Translations under genes and position numbers: made by a program
Notes under the pieces: generated by a model
The model's input: only the letters and a program-made list of their open reading frames with translations
The model's database searches: none
What the model was told of the DNA's origin: nothing
Shown: one piece after another, positions 40,701 through 52,874 of the stretch
Layout: every line of letters begins with the position of its first letter
How positions within the stretch are numbered: the stretch's first letter is position 1
Assembly (NCBI GenBank): GCA_037157565.1
Contig: JAZHRO010000056.1
Coordinates: 30,627,501 to 30,691,500, forward strand
Origin: Thalassia testudinum
Lineage: Eukaryota > Streptophyta > Magnoliopsida > Alismatales > Hydrocharitaceae
Direction: 5' to 3'
Length of the DNA: 64,000 nt

Positions 40701-43700
40701 TTTTTTTTTCTTCTAGTTCATTTTATGTTGGCATCATTTCCTTCTACCTAGCTTGTCAACCTCCTAAATACCAACTAAATATGAATGTAACCTATTTACA
40801 GTAGGATATATTTATTGTATTCGTACAAATGTTGTGATTAGGTGCGATGTCCAATAAAGGGGAAGGTGGTTCTCAGTCTCGACATAAAAATTATTAGAGG
40901 CCAACAAGCATTTGAAGTTGATTTGATATTCTTTTTGATTGTAGAATATTCTTTTCAGTTTAAAGTTTTTATCACTTGATAGACGAGAAAATTCTTCCAT
41001 GTAGATTTACTATATTGCAAAGATTGAAAGATCTTTTTAGGTAGTTCAAATTAGCTTATGACTTTCTCTTGTACTAGAAGGGTGGATCTATTCTAGATAT
41101 GTTAGATGATCTTTTGCTAGATTGGAATCATAACAAGCATAAAGGTCATTATTCAAGATGCTTAAAAAATTCCCCAATTGTCACTCATTGTCATCACAAT
41201 ATCAAAAACATGGTATACTGGTGCATTACAAATTTGTGTATATTAAGTGAATTCATAGGTTATTAGCTACTAGTTTTTGGGTTAATCATGTGCTTTGGCA
41301 AGAAGCTTAATTCGCATTCTCACATCTTGCAAAAATGTTTGATTCTTTTGATTATGCAAGTTCCCACGTAAGCTTGCAATCTACAGTAATAAAACTAATT
41401 CCTTGGGCAACTATTTTAGTTCCTTTGTATAACAACTACAATTAAATGGGTGTGTAGAAAATGAATCTTTGGTGATCAATTTAAACTTGAAAATGTTAGA
41501 AAATCACATAAGAAAAAAATGAAATTAAACTTAAGATTAATATGTGAAAATTGTATCTGCATTTGCTTATTTAAAATCAGACCATAAATGATTGTATTCA
41601 ATAAGATTTACCTAGTACAAAATTTGAAAGGCATAACCCCAAGCTCTAGTAGCTTGACATGTGTGATTCAGTTAGGAGATCTAAAATTTTTTCTTTCATT
41701 CCTTATTCCACAAATCTCTCTCATTGTTTGAAGCCACATATGTTCCACGTTCTACATCTATGTTCATATCACAATCAACCTTGTTGAGGTCTTGATGGCA
41801 CCCATACAATGATGGTACAGAGCCAACCTACAAAAAAAACAAGAATACAAATAGTAATTAATTTACAGTAATGAAATAAAATTAGTATGAAAGAAGTCCA
41901 AGACCTATTTATTAAATCTACTAGGGATTGGAATCATAGTTTTAAAGGTTATTACAATCAGTCCGTATCACAAAATACAAAGTGACCATTGTAAATGCCC
42001 ACCTACAATAAACAAGAGATGAACTCAAAATATGACAAAATTATGCCAATGTAGGTATTTTGTTCATATCTTAAGAAACTTTTAAGGTAACACAAAATAA
42101 GGAAATGCAAATGCATATATTCATAAATGACTTAAAAATGAAACCTAAGTTGACCTACATGGAATATTTCATTCCCAAATCATCCCCTAAAAATAATGAC
42201 AATACAAGTACTTATTTCAAAAATAACTAAAATGGCCTCTTCTTAATGCAATTATGAATAAGTGCAAAATCATGAAGCATCTATAAGATAGACAACGTTA
42301 TACACTACCAAAAGGAGACAAATGATGACCTTGGTATCATGGGCATTTGATAAGGAATTGATAGAGATTGAATTGGAATGAGAAATATATCATTTTGTTT
42401 TCAATCTACTGTATAAGCAAAGATTGTTACTGCATCTACATTGACTGTATGCTTAAATAAGTATTCTTAGTTACCATAATAGTAGAATTGTATAATCCCT
42501 AGTGTCCAATGACATTTGATCAACTTATACTTAGTTGCTATTATAGATTTGTTTATGTATATGAATTCCAACCATGCTCATTTCTATACCTGTTTATACT
42601 AATATGCTTGGACATCCATAACCCTTTTTTACTTTTCCTTTCTTTTCTTTTCTTTTTCATCTTTTTCTTTTTTTTTCCCAGAGAGTTTTGTGATTATATT
42701 ATAGATAAACATGCAAAGGCATGGAAACATCTATACCTTTGATTGATACCCATCCACCTTTACTCAACTCTGCAAGCTACCACCAAATACCACATTTAAA
42801 GCAATTTCAGCCAGTTTATCTAGACTTACAAGATTAAGTTCAATATGTTAATATACATAATAATCCTTTTGTTAATTATAGGATCTGGCAAGAACAGTAA
42901 GAAAGTGAATTTTCAGTGGCCTTGTGCCCTTCTCTAGACTTGCATATAACAGAAGAATTAAAATTCCTCCGGTAGTTCCAAATTAACTTCTTAAATGAAA
43001 GTTTTTGAGATTTTAATTAGTTAGGTGATGCAAATAATCCAAGAATCAAAATTAAAATTTTCACCTTCATAACACCCCTCTTGCCAATTGGATCCACAAC
43101 CCTAATGCATCCTCCTCAACTAGAACAGTAGTGCCCTCAAGTAGCCATTTTTACTATGCTGCAGCCTAATGCTTGGCATCAAACTTCTAAGGTCATGTTA
43201 TTCTACATCTTCAGATCTTGAAGAACAGCATGTGCGGCATGTTCCCAGCAACACCATGACGCCACCACTGAGATATGCCTTACTGCCACACAAGTACCAA
43301 TCCTTGAGAGGTGTCCTGTATCCTAGCCTACCAAGTACAACCATTAGCTTGGAGTTATGTTTTTCTTTAATCTCGTTTGAAGAGAGACTTGAAAATATGC
43401 CAAATGATATCTTTACCAAAATAAATGCATTGCAAGATTGAAATTTAGATATGTTAGATTAACTTATTATATTGGAAATATTGGTGAAGTAATATTTTAA
43501 CCTCTAAATGCTAACTTGTAATATAGGGCCCTAAGATTGACCTTCTTTTACTTTTCCCTCCCGTCCAAAGCATATAGAATGTCATCAGTAGTTGTAATCA
43601 TTAATCAACAACACAGAACTTACAACTGAAAATCTACCATAGACTAAATACCCCCAACACTTCATTTCTCTCCCCACTAAACAACATCCATGAAAAACAC

Positions 43701-44986
43701 ATTGTTAATGTACTCTTACATGCATTCCAGAGCTATATATTAAAAAAAGATGTTGTATTAATGTTTTCTTCTCTACTTGATTTTTCCTAAACAATAAAAC
43801 ATTACTTGATAACATTGGGATTCCCCCATGATTGCTTGGACATACCAAGTGCAAAGTTCTTTTAGTTATGTTGGAAAATTCAAACCTAATTATTACTCAA
43901 CGTATAGTTCAAGAAGCCTAAATTAGCCTTCAACATACATGAGGGATGCCAATGCAAATCATGGCATCTTTTATAGGTAAAACAAAGAACTTGGTATCTA
44001 ACCCATTTCACCATGAAATATATTTCATCCTATGAAAACCTTCAAATCATAGCCTAGAATGAGTTCATCCACAAATAGCGATAACTTGGGCAAATTGAAG
44101 CCACTCATTCCATTAAGAAAGGTAATTTGAGGCAATACAGGTTTACATTAAGTTAGTGAAAATATTCACCTGCGAGACCAAACTCCCTTTCAAGATTAGG
44201 TGGAGTGAGCATTTCATAGTCAATAATGGACGAGCTAAAACCAGGAGAATATTCATCAATTAAGGAGAAACTCTTTTTTGCAAACGATTCCTGGTAAAGA
44301 TAGAGTTATATGAATTTGAACCCATATCTTAGACGCTTGAGGTGCATGGCATAATCTTTGCCTATTAACCAACTTCTTGGCCTGCTTGTGTTTGTCATAT
44401 CATGACTTGAGATCTCCAAGGGAACTCATCCTTACATACTTATCTTTCTAGCTACCTTCAAAATGTTTGCAGGGGGCATATTGAATAAAAAGATATATTG
44501 CATGCTTACCGACAATACAATAATAAGCTACTCTTAGGGGCTCATTTTTTCAAATATTTTTTAGTATAAATTGTTTTTCATTTTTATTGTTTATGAAAGA
44601 GAAGCATGGTAGAATTCAACGTAGGGGCATTGAGTAATATTTTGTGTGAATCATGCATTAGTTATATATTTTCAAAATTATGAGATAGTTTTAACAAGAA
44701 AGGCTCAACAACTATCCATAACACAACCTTTAGTCTTTTGAATGGTATTGAGAACAATGACATTCCAATATGAAACAATCTTTTCAAGAAAGAGATGAAA
44801 CTATAAACTGAAAAAAAAAAGAATGAAAGAAAGAAAAAGAAAAGTGGGGAAGGGGAGCAGGTAGAGGAAAATAGGTAGTCAATGGAAGGGGGAGGATGTT
44901 GGGGATTATCGTGGGTGGCAGGAAGGATGTTCGAGGGTGGGGTAGTCATGCATGGTGACGGTTGTAGAGGGAAGGGAGGGGGTTAG
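40701..44986. other. AT-rich stretch without recognisable content
   Basis: About 4.3 kb of AT-rich sequence. All open frames are under 100 codons and show no family motif. The last 200 bases become purine-rich (GGGAAG/GGGTGG type), similar in composition to 58791-59405 across element E. It may be old, unrecognisable transposon or intergenic DNA. Confidence 0.5.
44982..44986. repeat. Probable target duplication of E, left copy (GTTAG)
   Basis: GTTAG against GTTAA at 58791-58795, one mismatch. Confidence 0.65.
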
Positions 44987-46149
44987 TGGTCGGGCTAGGA
45001 TAGGTTGTGTTAATATGGTGATTTAATCGTTGAAATGAGTATAGTGGTTAACCTAAATCGAGCCTAACCATCTTTTTACAAAAATTTCTTTTTACCTAGC
45101 CTACTTGATTTTATCTTGGTCACTTTTTGGCCCAGGGTTGAACTCAGGGAAGTGGGATTAGAGGTGAATAAGTTTCTAAACCTATCCTACAACGAATCTC
45201 TTCCGTTCGCTTATCATGTTTTTGGTCTTTTTCCATTTAATATTTTTTTATGGTAATTTTTGTCCTTGAGGTACACCCTCAGAATCAGGTTCTTGCCTTT
45301 GAGACAAATTAGGGTTGCAAAACTGGTCTTGCTATTTGCAAGACTAAGTACCTGCAAGTCAAGGATTATCTTTTCTCTTTTATATATTTTTTTATCTTTT
45401 TCATAGTAGGAAAGAGAAATAGAAATAAGATAAATATAGTATGGATATATATATAGATATATATATATATATTATATATATATATAGGGGTGGTGGTGGA
45501 GGTGGAAATGGCATGTAGCACGGTGTCGAGTTGATCGTCGTCTAGGAAGACGCAACCAACAAGAAGAAGTGCCGCGTGGAGTGTAGGATGGATGGGTGGA
45601 AGGTGTGTGTGGAGATGCTTTCTGTACTCGTGTATCGAGGAATATCAGCAACTGGTGCAGATATTCCCACGATACAACATGTGGTAGGGGATGTGAAAAA
45701 AAATATATATATATATATGTATATATATAAAAATGTATTTATATGTATATATATAGATATGGTTATAATTATATAGGTGTATATGTAGTTATATATATAT
45801 ATGTATATGTATATATATATAAAGGTATGTAAATTTATATAGATAGATGTATGTATATATAACTATATAGATGTACATATATATATGTATATTTGTATGT
45901 ATATATATGTATATAAATATATATATTTATAAATATATAGATATATATATGTATATGTATGTACGTATATATAGATATATAAATATATATATAGATAGAT
46001 GTATGTATATATATATATATATAATTAGATATATATCTATGTATATATATAGCTATATAGATATTGACATATATATATATAGTAATATATTTATATAGTG
46101 ATATATATGTACATATGTATATAGATATATGTATATGTATATATAAATG

Positions 46150-46190
<41 letters not shown>

Positions 46191-47464
46191 ATATATATGT
46201 ATATATATATATAAGTATATAGTCGTGTACAAGTGAGTGAGTGAATGTACACGTGAGTGTGTACAAGTGTGGTGTGCGTGTGTGCGTGAGGAGTGTGTCT
46301 GTGAGAGAGACAGAGAGAGAGAGAGAGAGTGTCTGTTGGTTAAGTCGTCCAGAAGCTTCAGCCGACGTCTGCTGGTGCGCGCAAGAGCGTGCACATGAAG
46401 GCACAGGCACGCGCAAGCATAGGTGCGCATAGGAGGGAGCGGTGTGAGGGCGTAGCGCAGCGCACCGCGCTACGCGTTGAGGGGTACACGGGTGTAGAAG
46501 CGGGCGCTGGGAGAGACGCTGGCGCGAGCATACGCGGCAGCAGGCGCGCAAATGGGCTGGCGATGGTTGCGGCGCAGAGAAGGAGCATACGGTGACTGGA
46601 TAAGTGAGAAGCTTTCCGGTCACCGCATTGTAGCTACAGTGTCGCGCTCTCTAGCGTGAACAGTAGCTACAGTGCGCGCTCGGCGTGGGCGACTGTCTGC
46701 GGTCGGTTCTACGTTCGCGGGCACTGTGGAGCGGGCCTGCGCGTGCGGAAAGAACTGTGCCGACAGCTGCAAGGGCATGTGGTGGCTTGCACGCGGGCAA
46801 GAGGCTGCTGCACCATGCTGCTGCTGCTGCTGAGCTTCCACGCTTGATTCTGTGGCAATGGCGGAAGTGCTTGAATGTAGAAACAAAGGGTGGAATCCAC
46901 CACGCCCATCTACTCTTTGATGAGCTGGGTGGTGGTGGGACTCACAGTGGTGGTCGTGGACCATTGTGAGCTACACCTGCCCGCAGTGTGTCTCTCCAGT
47001 AGGAATAGAGGCTGCGTATGGAGGGGAGAGAGGAGGAGATGGCCTGGAGGAAGGAAGGGGTGCTGTGTGTGTTGTGTGGACCAGCTCCCCGCAATGAAGA
47101 TGGTTGTGCCTTTTTAGAGAAGATGGAGGCAAGCTCAGCCATGCCCTGGGCTGTGCATGGCTGAGCATGCGGCTGGCAGGGCATGCTGTGTAGAGAGTGG
47201 CGCGAAGAAGAACCAGCCATGCCCTACTGTCGCGTAGAGGAAGAAATTCAAAGCCAAATAAAAATAAAGATGGTGATTTTGTGAGGCAACACTTGAAGAA
47301 TACGTTAATTACAAGGCCATTTTATTCACTCTCCTCCCCTCTCAAATAAATGCATGCATGCGTTTATTTTTACAAATGCAACTATGGCTATCTAATATCC
47401 ACTGGCAATGCTAGGAAATAGAACAAGATGGCACAATTGTTGGCTCATTTTTGCTGTGCAATCT
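44987..47464 (-). repeat. Left LTR of element E (3' LTR)
   Basis: Begins TGGTCGGGC; ends GTGCAATCT, where the right copy has GTGCAATCA. Contains the TA block (about 45440-46230), a GA/GT microsatellite (about 46210-46330) and a GC-rich region (46370-47220). The long Ile/Tyr-alternating and Cys/Arg/Ala-rich frames here are artefacts. Confidence 0.9.
45440..46230. repeat. TA/GTATATAT microsatellite-like block in left LTR E
   Basis: Nearly 800 bases of imperfect (TA)n with ATGTATAT, AGATAT and AAATAT variants. The right LTR has a longer version at about 56690-57560. Confidence 0.9.
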
Positions 47465-47494
47465 TACCCCCATGCCTATCTTTTGCTAGTCCCT
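47465..47494 (-). other. Terminal polypurine tract of E
   Basis: Minus strand GGGACTAGCAAAAGATAGGC then ATGGGGGTA at the LTR edge. Confidence 0.8.
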
Positions 47495-48558
47495 AGCAAG
47501 ACATTTTTGTATTGTATTTAGAAATGATCTTTAAGCTGAAGATCTTCTTCAGAGGCGACATAGGTGTGTTTATTTATTGGATATTGTGAGAACCAATTGT
47601 CGAGAAGTCTACTAGTACTTTAAGTCTTATGTGACATAGACCATCTCTCGACTAACCAGGACTCTTGATATTTAAACCTTAAGTACGATTTCCAGGACCC
47701 AGGAGGTTTTTGCCGTACTCGAGAGCTCAAGAGATTATGGCTTGTGCATAGTGAAGGATCAAGACTGACCAGATGAACATTATGACTCGAGCCTAGGGTT
47801 TCACGAACTTTTAAGTGTAGGTTGGTCCCAGTTTCAGCTCATGTCTTCGGATTGACCCTTAAAAGGATGATGGAAAACTCAACTCCCATTTTATTACATT
47901 TGTGGCTCAAAGAAAATAAGGTATTTGTAACTTGCCCTGAAGAACTTTTGTAGGGAGAAGACTTTACAAACGTTTGTGCGATATACTGACATATTTGGGG
48001 CCTTTTTTTTTTTTTTGAAACTCATGTCAGTATATCTCTTACAACATTATTTGGAGGAGCACACTTTTCTTTTGGTGGAAGAGTTCCTTTTTGGTGGAAA
48101 GAGTCTCTCCTAAACACAAGACTAAAGCCTAGGATAAAAAGTCTACCTGTGTGCACAGGTAAGGACTCCACCTTCCCTAATGAACACTAGGGTTGGATCT
48201 TATGTTCACCTGGTCTTTCTTGATATGTGCAGTGTGAACCAAGATTACTTAGGCTCTCGAGTAGAAGCAAACCAACGAATCCTGTACTGGTGTCTCAGGT
48301 ACAAGAATACGTCCTAAGTTAGGAGAGATTCCGATCTATTTTGTCAATGCTTAAGTGAATTAAGCCGAGCTTGAGCGAATCAAGCTTCTGTGGCCTGGAA
48401 AGTCTTCAAAACAGTGGTTGAATATCCATAAACACTTATTGTATTTTTGTTTCAGCCTTCAGATCATTACTAAACACCATATTTTTTTTTAAAACATATT
48501 TATAGATAGATGGAGACTGCATGATACCATAAAATACCTAGATCCTATAGATGCCTAT
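47495..48558 (-). other. 3' noncoding region of E
   Basis: No frame of note; T-run near 48003-48017 and several TTTT-rich stretches. It matches in position the noncoding spacers of A, B and F. Confidence 0.55.
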
Positions 48559-48594
48559 CCACCCCCCCATGCTAAACGATGCTATGTCCTCATA
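48559..48594 (-). other. Inner polypurine-type motif of E
   Basis: Minus strand GAGGACATAGCATCGTTTAG then CATGGGGGGG, 1.1 kb before the terminal tract. Confidence 0.65.
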
Positions 48595-48738
48595 TACATG
48601 CAGGGTAGGGTAGAGGAAGGACTAAACATGGGGTAACGAGAGCTGAGGTGCAGGGTAAATAGCAGGGTGGTTGGGTGGGTGGATGGTGGGTGGTGAAGTG
48701 AAAAGTGAAGTGAGCGTGACAGTGGCGGAGTGTTGTTG

Positions 48739-48767
48739 GGGTGCCTCCCAACGAGTGCTGAATTTAA
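48739..48767 (-). other. Conserved post-pol block of E
   Basis: Minus strand GTTAAATTCAGCACTCGTTG followed by GGAGGCACCCC, equivalent to the block after pol in F and B. CCAGCTGGG lies just upstream. Confidence 0.65.
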
Positions 48768-48800
48768 CATCCCCAGCTGGACTTAGATTGAGGCACGACA

Positions 48801-49880
48801 TTAGTTACCCTCCAGCAGGGCAACAATTTCTCCAACGGGGGTTGGTTCATGAGCAAGATAGGGTTTCAAACGCTGCCCATTGATCGTAAATTTATGCCCA
48901 GATTTGGGATCTTCAATCTCAATGGCCCCGTTGGGAAATCATCTCGAGACCAGGAAAGGACCAATCCATTTGGAATTCAATTTCCCAGGAAAGAATTTGA
49001 GCCTGGCAATGTAGAGCCAAACTTGCTGAGATGGCTCAAATTCCTTCCACCGATTATGGCTGTCGTGAAAAGCCTTAGTGCATTGCTTGAAAGTTAAGGC
49101 AGAATCATAGGCTTCACGACGGAGCTCTTCCAGCTCTTGGAGTTGGAGTTTCCTTTCTTGACCACATAGGTCTGGGTCGAGGTTACATTGGCGAACCGCC
49201 CAATAAGCGCGGTGTTGCAACTCCACAGGAAAATGACAAGGCTTCCCATAAACTATTCTATAAGGAGACATACCAAGGGGAGACTTCAAGGTGGTCTGAT
49301 ACGCCCAAAGTGCGTCAATCAGCTTATCGGACCAATCCTTATGGTCAGGCCGAACCATTTTCTGGAGAATTTGCTTGATTTGCCGGTTCGACACCTCTGC
49401 CTGGCCGTTCGTCTAAGGATGATACAGAGGTGCTATACGATGGTGGACTCCATATTTCCTCAGAAGTGCCCGAAAAGAAGCATGGGTAAAATGGCTTCCT
49501 CCATCAGATAATGGCTCAAGGGATCCCAAAGCAGGCAAAGATGTGGTCTTTGACAAATTGAGTGGATATAACATGGTCAGCACAGCGCTTGGGAATAGCC
49601 TCGATCCATTTCGAAACATAATCAATAGCCACGAGGATAAATCCGAAGCCGTTGGAAGGAGGAAAGGGACCCATGAAATCAATTCCTCAAATGTCGAAGA
49701 TTTCTGCATCTAGGATGGGTTGTAAGGGCATCATGTCACGACGTGACATTGACCCTAACGACTGGCACCTAGTGCAATGTTTGGCATAATTGTGTGCTCC
49801 TGGTGAAGGGAGGGCCAAAAGAAACTGCACTGCAACACGTTGGCTGTAGTTTTCCTCCCAGAGAAATGGCCTCTGCAGGC
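48801..49880 (-). pseudogene. int: Integrase of element E, broken
   Basis: The core reads DFMGPFPPSNGFGF and [14 protein letters not shown] near 49600-49690, then SDGGSHFTH in another frame, YHP-stop-TNGQAEVSNRQIK (TAG for the usual Gln), then WAYQTTLKSPLGMSPYRIV and YGKPCHFPVELQHRAYW. A GIP-stop-AII (TGA) breaks the middle. After a frameshift near 48940 the tail reads to TAA at 48801-48803. All three catalytic residues can still be seen but in separate frames. Confidence 0.83.
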
Positions 49881-50552
49881 CTAATCGTGGTAGAAGGATA
49901 GCACACTAGGGAATTCGCTTTCAGGAATACAGCGACGGATGTTTTGATCAGCACCTATTCGAAAAAGAAGTGGATTATCCCAGAAATAATACTTTGCTTC
50001 TGCCACGAGACTCTCGCGCTGGTTTTTAGGCCAGCCACGTGGAAAGGATCCAGAAGCAAGGTAATTGGCAATGTCGGCATACCAAGGTCCACTTGCCACA
50101 TTAATTGCCAATAGGTGCTCATCAGGAAAAATCTCATTAATCGGCAGAGTAAGTCCAATATTGTCAGGGTCCAATCTGGAAAGATGATCAGCCACAACAT
50201 TCTGGGCTCCGGCCTTATCACGGATCTCAATGTCAAATTCTTGGAGTAAAAGGATGCAATGAATTAGTCTAGGCTTGGCATCCTTCTTATGCATGAGATG
50301 GCAAATGACCGCGTGATCAGTGAAAACAATAACATGTGAGCCCAGAAGGTAAGAGCGAAATTTCTCCAGCCCAAAGACGACTGCCAGTAGTTCTTTTTCA
50401 GTGGTAGTATAATTACGCTGGGCCTTGTCCAATGTCTTACTGGCATAGTACAGCACGAAGAGGTGTCTATCGCGTCTTTGTCCAAGGATGGCTCCGACTG
50501 CAAGGTTAGAAGCGTCACACATGAGTTGAAAGTCGAGGGACCAATCAGGTGG
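49881..50552 (-). pseudogene. RNase H and integrase zinc region of element E
   Basis: 49881-50522 is open for 213 codons: [43 protein letters not shown] and the start of the integrase zinc region ([11 protein letters not shown]). It is separated from the RT by a TAG near 50554 in APVL-stop-PPDW, where F has Gln (CAG), so a single C-to-T change explains it. Confidence 0.85.
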
Positions 50553-51575
50553 CTAGAGAACGGGGGCCTTGGTGACAGCATTACGCAGCTGCGTGAATGC
50601 TCGTATGCAGTCGGGGCCCATATCGAAGGGTACGTCAATCGATAAGAGATGAGTTAAAGGTCGAGAAATCTTTGAGAAATCCTTGATGAATCTCCTATAG
50701 AAACTGACACATCCCAGGAAGGAGCGAATTTGTTTGACAGAGCCAGGCACAGGTAAATCAGCAATTACGTCAAGCTTAGCTCTGTCAACCTCGATGTCCC
50801 TATCGGAGATGATATGCCCGAGAATAATTCCCTCGTGTACCATAAAATGACTTTTTTCCCAAGAAAGCATGAGGTATGCATCAATACATCTCCTAAGGAT
50901 ACGGGTCAGGTTGGCAAGACAGTCATCAAAAGATGGTCCAAAGACCAAAAAGTCATCTATGAAGACCTCGAGAAAGTCACCCACCATGTCATGGAATATC
51001 TCCAGCATACATCTCTGGAAAGTTGCTGGCACGTTACAAAGTCCAAACGGCATCCTTCTAAATGGAAAGGTGCCGAAGGGGCAGGTAAAGGTGATTTTCT
51101 CTTGGTCTCGGGGGTCAATTGCCACCTGGTTATATCTTGAGAATCCATCCAGGAAACAGAAAAATTTATTTCCCGCTAACCGCTCCAGGATTTGGTCAAT
51201 GAAAGATAGAGGAAAGTGACCTTTCTTAGTTGCAGCATTGAGTTTCCTATAATCTACACACACTCTCCAGGATGTAGGAGTGCGTGTAGGGATGGATTCT
51301 CCCCTGTCATTGACATGGATGGTGAGTCCCGCCTTTTTGGGCGCGACATGAATTGGACTCACCCAGGGGCTATCACTGATCGGGTAGATTATACCTACAT
51401 CCAGCCACTTAATAATTTCCTTTTTAACGACCTCCCGCATGTTAGGGTTGAGATGTCGCTGCATCTCGCTGGAAGGTTGAGCCTCCTCCTCTGTATATAT
51501 AGGGTGAGTGCAGTAGGAGGGGCTAATGCCAGTTAAGTTTGACAAAGACCATCCAATGGCAGCCTTGTGTTCCAT
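50553..51575 (-). pseudogene. Reverse transcriptase of element E
   Basis: A 340-codon open stretch covering nearly all of the RT: AIGWSLSNLTGISPS, KEIIKWLDVGIIYPISD, WRVCVDYRKLN, MPFGLCNVPATFQRC, EVFIDDFLVFG (Asp 207-208 of the stretch), IRSFLGCVSFYRRF. FIDD replaces FMDD, a tolerated change. The first Met is internal: the linker upstream (51576-51782) aligns with F (KYVFL, PVII, KLT) but has several stops. Confidence 0.87.
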
Positions 51576-51782
51576 AAGGACCTTCGTTAGTTTTCACTCT
51601 TACTCCCTGGTCAATTTTGAGCTGATGATTACGGGGAGCATTTCATTTGGTCACAAGAAAACATACTTAAGTGTACTAGGCAGCTCTTTCAGCTCAGGAG
51701 TGGATGGTGAAAGATCTGGATTTCTTGGGACGAGAGTGTCCCAGGCGGATAGGAAAACAAGTCAAGAGGTAGAAGTTGACCC

Positions 51783-52874
51783 TCAGATTGGACCAAGAAG
51801 AGGGGCTTCTTGGATAGATGGAACCAAAAGGGAATAGCCCCAGTGAGTAGTATATGGGCTCATGGTCCCAGTGTGGAGTTGCAACTCCGCCTGATTTGGC
51901 AGGAAAGAAAGGGCAATCCAGTCTTCAAGAGTGTGGACCGATGGTGAGTAACCCAGATATGACTCAGACCATGAGGTTTGGGAAGCGGAGAAAACCTCAT
52001 CAAAAGTTTGGTCATGGGAAGGTATGGGAATAGGGAGGGATGGGGGAATGTCACAATATGTGTCGGTTAGGCAATCGTCAGTATTTAAAGGCAGTCTGCA
52101 GCAGTCAGAATAGGTCACAATTAGTCCAATACAGGCACTAACGGCCATGTCCTCGTCAGACGTGTCATCCTCGATGCAATCGCAATCAATGTTCTTGGCT
52201 ACCTTGAAGATCTTAAGCTTAAGATTATCAGATCCAATGGCAATCTTAATACAGCCCGACTCGCAGTCGATATGGGCGCGGGCTGTGGCCAAGAAAGGTC
52301 GACCAAGGATGATCGGACAATCAGAAAGTGAGATAGGAACTTCCATATCTAAAACAAGAAAGTCAATAGGGAAACAGAGACTGTTGACCCTAACAACCAC
52401 GTCTTCCACCACACCCTTCGAAATTTTGACAGAACGATCTGCCAACTGTAACGTGACAGGGGTGGGTTTTAGATTTCCTAATGAAAATTTTTCGAGCATG
52501 ATGGTTGGTAAAAGATTGATGGAAGATCCCAGATCAAGCAGGGCACGGTTAAAATTGCAGCCTTGGATGCTATAGGAAATAAGCGGTGTGCCCAGATCTT
52601 TCTGCTTCGGAGGTAGATTTGACAGTATAGCACAACTGGCATGAGGCGAGAGAACCACCTGATTCTTAGTTTTCTTTGACTGTCGCCTGCGTGTTGTGTA
52701 GTCTTTGAAAAATCGGGCAACAGTAGTTATGTGGTCGATAGCCTCCAGCAGGGGTACCTTGATTTCAACATCTCTGAACAAATTACGCAGGTTATTAAAG
52801 GCCTGCGTATCCTTCTTCGTGCCTTTTGTCTCCCTCAGTAGAGCCTCAGGGAATGGGACTGATTCTGGCACCAA
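51783..52874 (-). pseudogene. Gag tail and aspartic protease of element E
   Basis: A 363-codon open stretch. It begins VPFPEALL and LFRDVEIKVPLLEAID (gag tail), then CAILSNLPPKQKDLGTP, ALLDLGSSINLLP (protease active site near residue 115), VTLQLADRSVK and IILGRPFLATARA. The protease core looks intact; it is inactivated by breaks on both sides. Confidence 0.87.

Noticed and set aside
40701..44986. Host gene candidates among frames at 42509-42742, 43169-43441 and 44662-44949
   Set aside because: Short, no family motif, no consistent splice-site or codon pattern that I could see; low-complexity Phe/Ser stretches in two of them.
45835..46623. A 262-codon minus-strand frame and several overlapping frames
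   Set aside because: Ile/Tyr alternation translated from the TA microsatellite, joined to Ser/Leu and Arg/Ala-rich stretches from GA and GC-rich DNA.
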